Positions 13,729-15,505 of a stretch of 15,505 nucleotides of DNA are shown in pieces. The stretch's first letter is position 1; the number at the start of each line of letters is the position of its first letter. The stretch comes from UBA5862 sp002408105 (GTDB lineage Bacteria > Pseudomonadota > Gammaproteobacteria > Pseudomonadales > UBA5862), in contig JAXHVB010000042.1 in assembly GCA_034189125.1 (NCBI GenBank), forward strand, positions 1-15,505, read 5' to 3'. The notes under the pieces were generated by a model. It ran no database searches. It saw only the letters and a list, made by a program, of their open reading frames with translations, and had not been told where the DNA came from. A program made the translations under genes and the position numbers.

Positions 13729-15405
13729 CTAGGCCTCCGCCGCGCGGCCCTTCAGGGCGAAAAGACCGCGGGGTCTGCGCTGAATGAAGAGGATGATGAA
13801 CACCAGCACAAGGATTTTTGCGAGCACAGCGCCAGCGAAGGGTTCCAGGTACTTGTTGGCCACGCCGAGGGTCATGGCGCCGAAGAAGGTGCCCCAGAGG
13901 TTCCCCACTCCCCCAAAGACCACCACCATGAACGAATCGATGATGTAGGCCTGACCGAGGTTGGGGCCCACGTTGGTGAGTTGGCTCAAGGCCACTCCGC
14001 CCACCCCTGCGATGCCGGAGCCAAGCCCAAAGGTCATGGCATCCACCCACCCTGAACGGATACCGAGGGCACGGGCCATTTGGCGGTTCTGGGTGACGGC
14101 CCGCATGTTCAGACCCAGTCGGGTCCGGTTGAGCAGCACCAGCAGGGCACCAAACACCACCAGGCTGAACACGATGATGTACAGGCGGTTGTAGGTGAGG
14201 CTGAGTGCGCCATTGATCTGCCACGACCCGCTCATCCATTCCGGCGTGGTCACGGACCGGTTGAGCGGGCTGAAGATGGACCGCACCAGCTGTTGCAGGA
14301 TGAGGCTGATGCCGAAAGTGGCGAGCAGGGTTTCAAGCGGGCGCCCGTAGAGGTGGCGGATCACGGTCCGTTCGATGAACACTCCGACCCCGCCGGCCAC
14401 CAAGAACGCGGCTGGAATCGAGAGGGCCAGGCTGTACTCCAGGGCTTGGGGAAATGCCTGCTGAATCACGTAGGTGGTGTAGGCTCCGAGCATCAGCATT
14501 TCGCCGTGGGCCATGTTGATCACGCCCATCACCCCGAAGGTGATGGCGAGGCCCACTGCTGCGAGCAACAGCACCGAGCCGAGACTCAAACCAAAGAACA
14601 GGTTCTCGATCCATCGGTAGAGCCTGACCCGGGACTCGATCGCCTGGAGTGCGCCTTGAGCGGCTTCACGCACCGCAGCGGATGTTTCCCGGTAGGAGCC
14701 GTCGTCATTTCGGATCACCAGTTCCGCCAACAACTGACGGACCCCAGGGTCCAGCGCGCCTTGTAGGTCAGCCACAGCGAGCACCCGGTCGGCTTCTGGG
14801 GCTTCTGCGTTGCGTGCCACGATGAGTGACCGGGCAAGCCGCAGTCGGCCGAGAATGGCCGGCTTCTTCTCCTGTGCGATGGCCTGGTCCAAGGCCGGCA
14901 AGAATTCTAGGTCCGGGTTGGCGATCATGCCGTTGGCCGCCAGCAGGCGCAGCTCTGGGTCGCCGGCGTTCAGTTGCATGCCAGCGATGGCCCCGCGCAG
15001 CTGGGTGCGCAGTTGGTTGTTGATGCTGATGCGCCGGGCATCCCTAAATCCCACCTGGTCCATCCGTTCGCCGGAGACTGGATCCAGCAGGTCCAGCCCC
15101 TCCTCCGTCTCTTGGGCCACGAACACCTGTCCATCGGATTTTCGATAGTAGAGGGCGCCCTCCAGCAGGGCTTCGAGCACTGTGGGTGCCCCGGGTGCGT
15201 TGGTCTCAACCAGTGCGTCGATCGCACGGCCCTTGTCGGTGAAGCCCTTTTGGTTCAGCGCGTTGATCGCATCGCGCAGTGCCGGCTCAGCCTGTAGAGC
15301 GGTGACCCAAAGCAGCCCGAGGGTCCAGGCAAGGGCGGATGTGAGCGCGCGGATGAACCTGTGCCGATCGGATGGCGCGGACGTCGAAAAAGGCTGCGGC
15401 ATCAT
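13729..15405 (-). CDS. urtB: Urea ABC transporter permease UrtB with long periplasmic N-terminal domain
   Basis: LivH-type permease of the urea importer. From the ATG at 15405 it has 558 residues. A signal-like segment (about 17-38, cleavage after LQA) is followed by a helical soluble region at about 40-260. The membrane part starts at WIENLFFGLSLGSV. The block VINMAHGEMLMLGAY at 295-309, RPLETLLATFGISL, LNRTRLGLNMRAVTQN and the closing FIQRRPRGLFALKGR identify UrtB rather than LivH. The long N-terminal domain is a known feature of proteobacterial UrtB proteins. No clear ribosome site precedes 15405. A GTG at 15438 is in frame, and the frame stays open to the window edge. urtA, the urea-binding protein, is expected just upstream. 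Confidence 0.92.
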   Translation of the reverse strand: MMPQPFSTSAPSDRHRFIRALTSALAWTLGLLWVTALQAEPALRDAINALNQKGFTDKGRAIDALVETNAPGAPTVLEALLEGALYYRKSDGQVFVAQETEEGLDLLDPVSGERMDQVGFRDARRISINNQLRTQLRGAIAGMQLNAGDPELRLLAANGMIANPDLEFLPALDQAIAQEKKPAILGRLRLARSLIVARNAEAPEADRVLAVADLQGALDPGVRQLLAELVIRNDDGSYRETSAAVREAAQGALQAIESRVRLYRWIENLFFGLSLGSVLLLAAVGLAITFGVMGVINMAHGEMLMLGAYTTYVIQQAFPQALEYSLALSIPAAFLVAGGVGVFIERTVIRHLYGRPLETLLATFGISLILQQLVRSIFSPLNRSVTTPEWMSGSWQINGALSLTYNRLYIIVFSLVVFGALLVLLNRTRLGLNMRAVTQNRQMARALGIRSGWVDAMTFGLGSGIAGVGGVALSQLTNVGPNLGQAYIIDSFMVVVFGGVGNLWGTFFGAMTLGVANKYLEPFAGAVLAKILVLVFIILFIQRRPRGLFALKGRAAEA

Positions 15406-15505
15406 GCGGGTACCAAGAAAACAGTGGAGAACGGTCACCCTGCAACGGCCCGGTGGGCGGTGCTGGCGTCGTCCATGGGGCCCGGTTCGGGGCCTGTGGG
15501 AGTGG

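Noticed and set aside
11105..15405. Branched-chain amino acid transporter (livHMGF) as the identity of the ABC genes
   Set aside because: The long periplasmic domain of the first permease, the insertion in the second and specific blocks in both ATPases fit UrtBCDE. The gene order also matches.

Overview
The window reads as chromosomal DNA of a GC-rich gammaproteobacterium. Support comes from a Rep-type (not only UvrD-type) helicase, UbiK, ComM, outer-membrane phospholipase A, a cytochrome c5 and a UrtB with the long periplasmic domain common in pseudomonads and relatives. From memory, the order cytochrome c5 / rep / comM / ubiK recalls a core block of Pseudomonas. The P450 and the GDP-fucose genes point to an environmental, possibly hydrocarbon- or lipid-using, polysaccharide-producing relative rather than a model species. 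I cannot name the genus.

Layout. Region 1 (1-2595) is a surface-polysaccharide segment. It holds the 3' part of gmd and fcl (GDP-mannose to GDP-L-fucose) on the plus strand, and a convergent initiating sugar phosphotransferase on the minus strand. Region 2 (2596-3700) is a junction: a 315-base stretch without a convincing gene, a tRNA-Arg(CCG) on the minus strand, a short regulatory interval with a 17-base palindrome, a plus-strand cytochrome c5 and a strong intrinsic terminator. Region 3 (3735-11005) is a run of minus-strand genes, in order of transcription: an SDR protein with a degenerate active site, ubiK, pldA, comM, a CYP153-family P450 and rep. Region 4 (11105-15405) is a tightly packed minus-strand urea ABC transporter operon, urtB-urtC-urtD-urtE. 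urtA is expected just beyond the right edge.

How the genes relate. gmd and fcl supply GDP-fucose, and the phosphotransferase would start a lipid-linked glycan that could carry it. urtBCDE form the two permeases and two ATPases of a high-affinity urea importer; no urease gene is visible. ubiK and comM are core functions (ubiquinone assembly, branch migration during transformation), and pldA sits between them. CYP153 has no redox partner gene in view.

Several starts differ from the longest open frames. I favour 2595 (sugar transferase), 5741 GTG (rep), 10167 (ubiK), 9926 (pldA), 11005 (SDR), 12561 (urtD) and 13726 GTG (urtC). I see no IS element, prophage, CRISPR array, toxin-antitoxin pair or defence system. 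I did not find a convincing undescribed multi-gene system. The best leads are the SDR with missing catalytic residues, the partnerless CYP153 and two palindromes in intergenic DNA.
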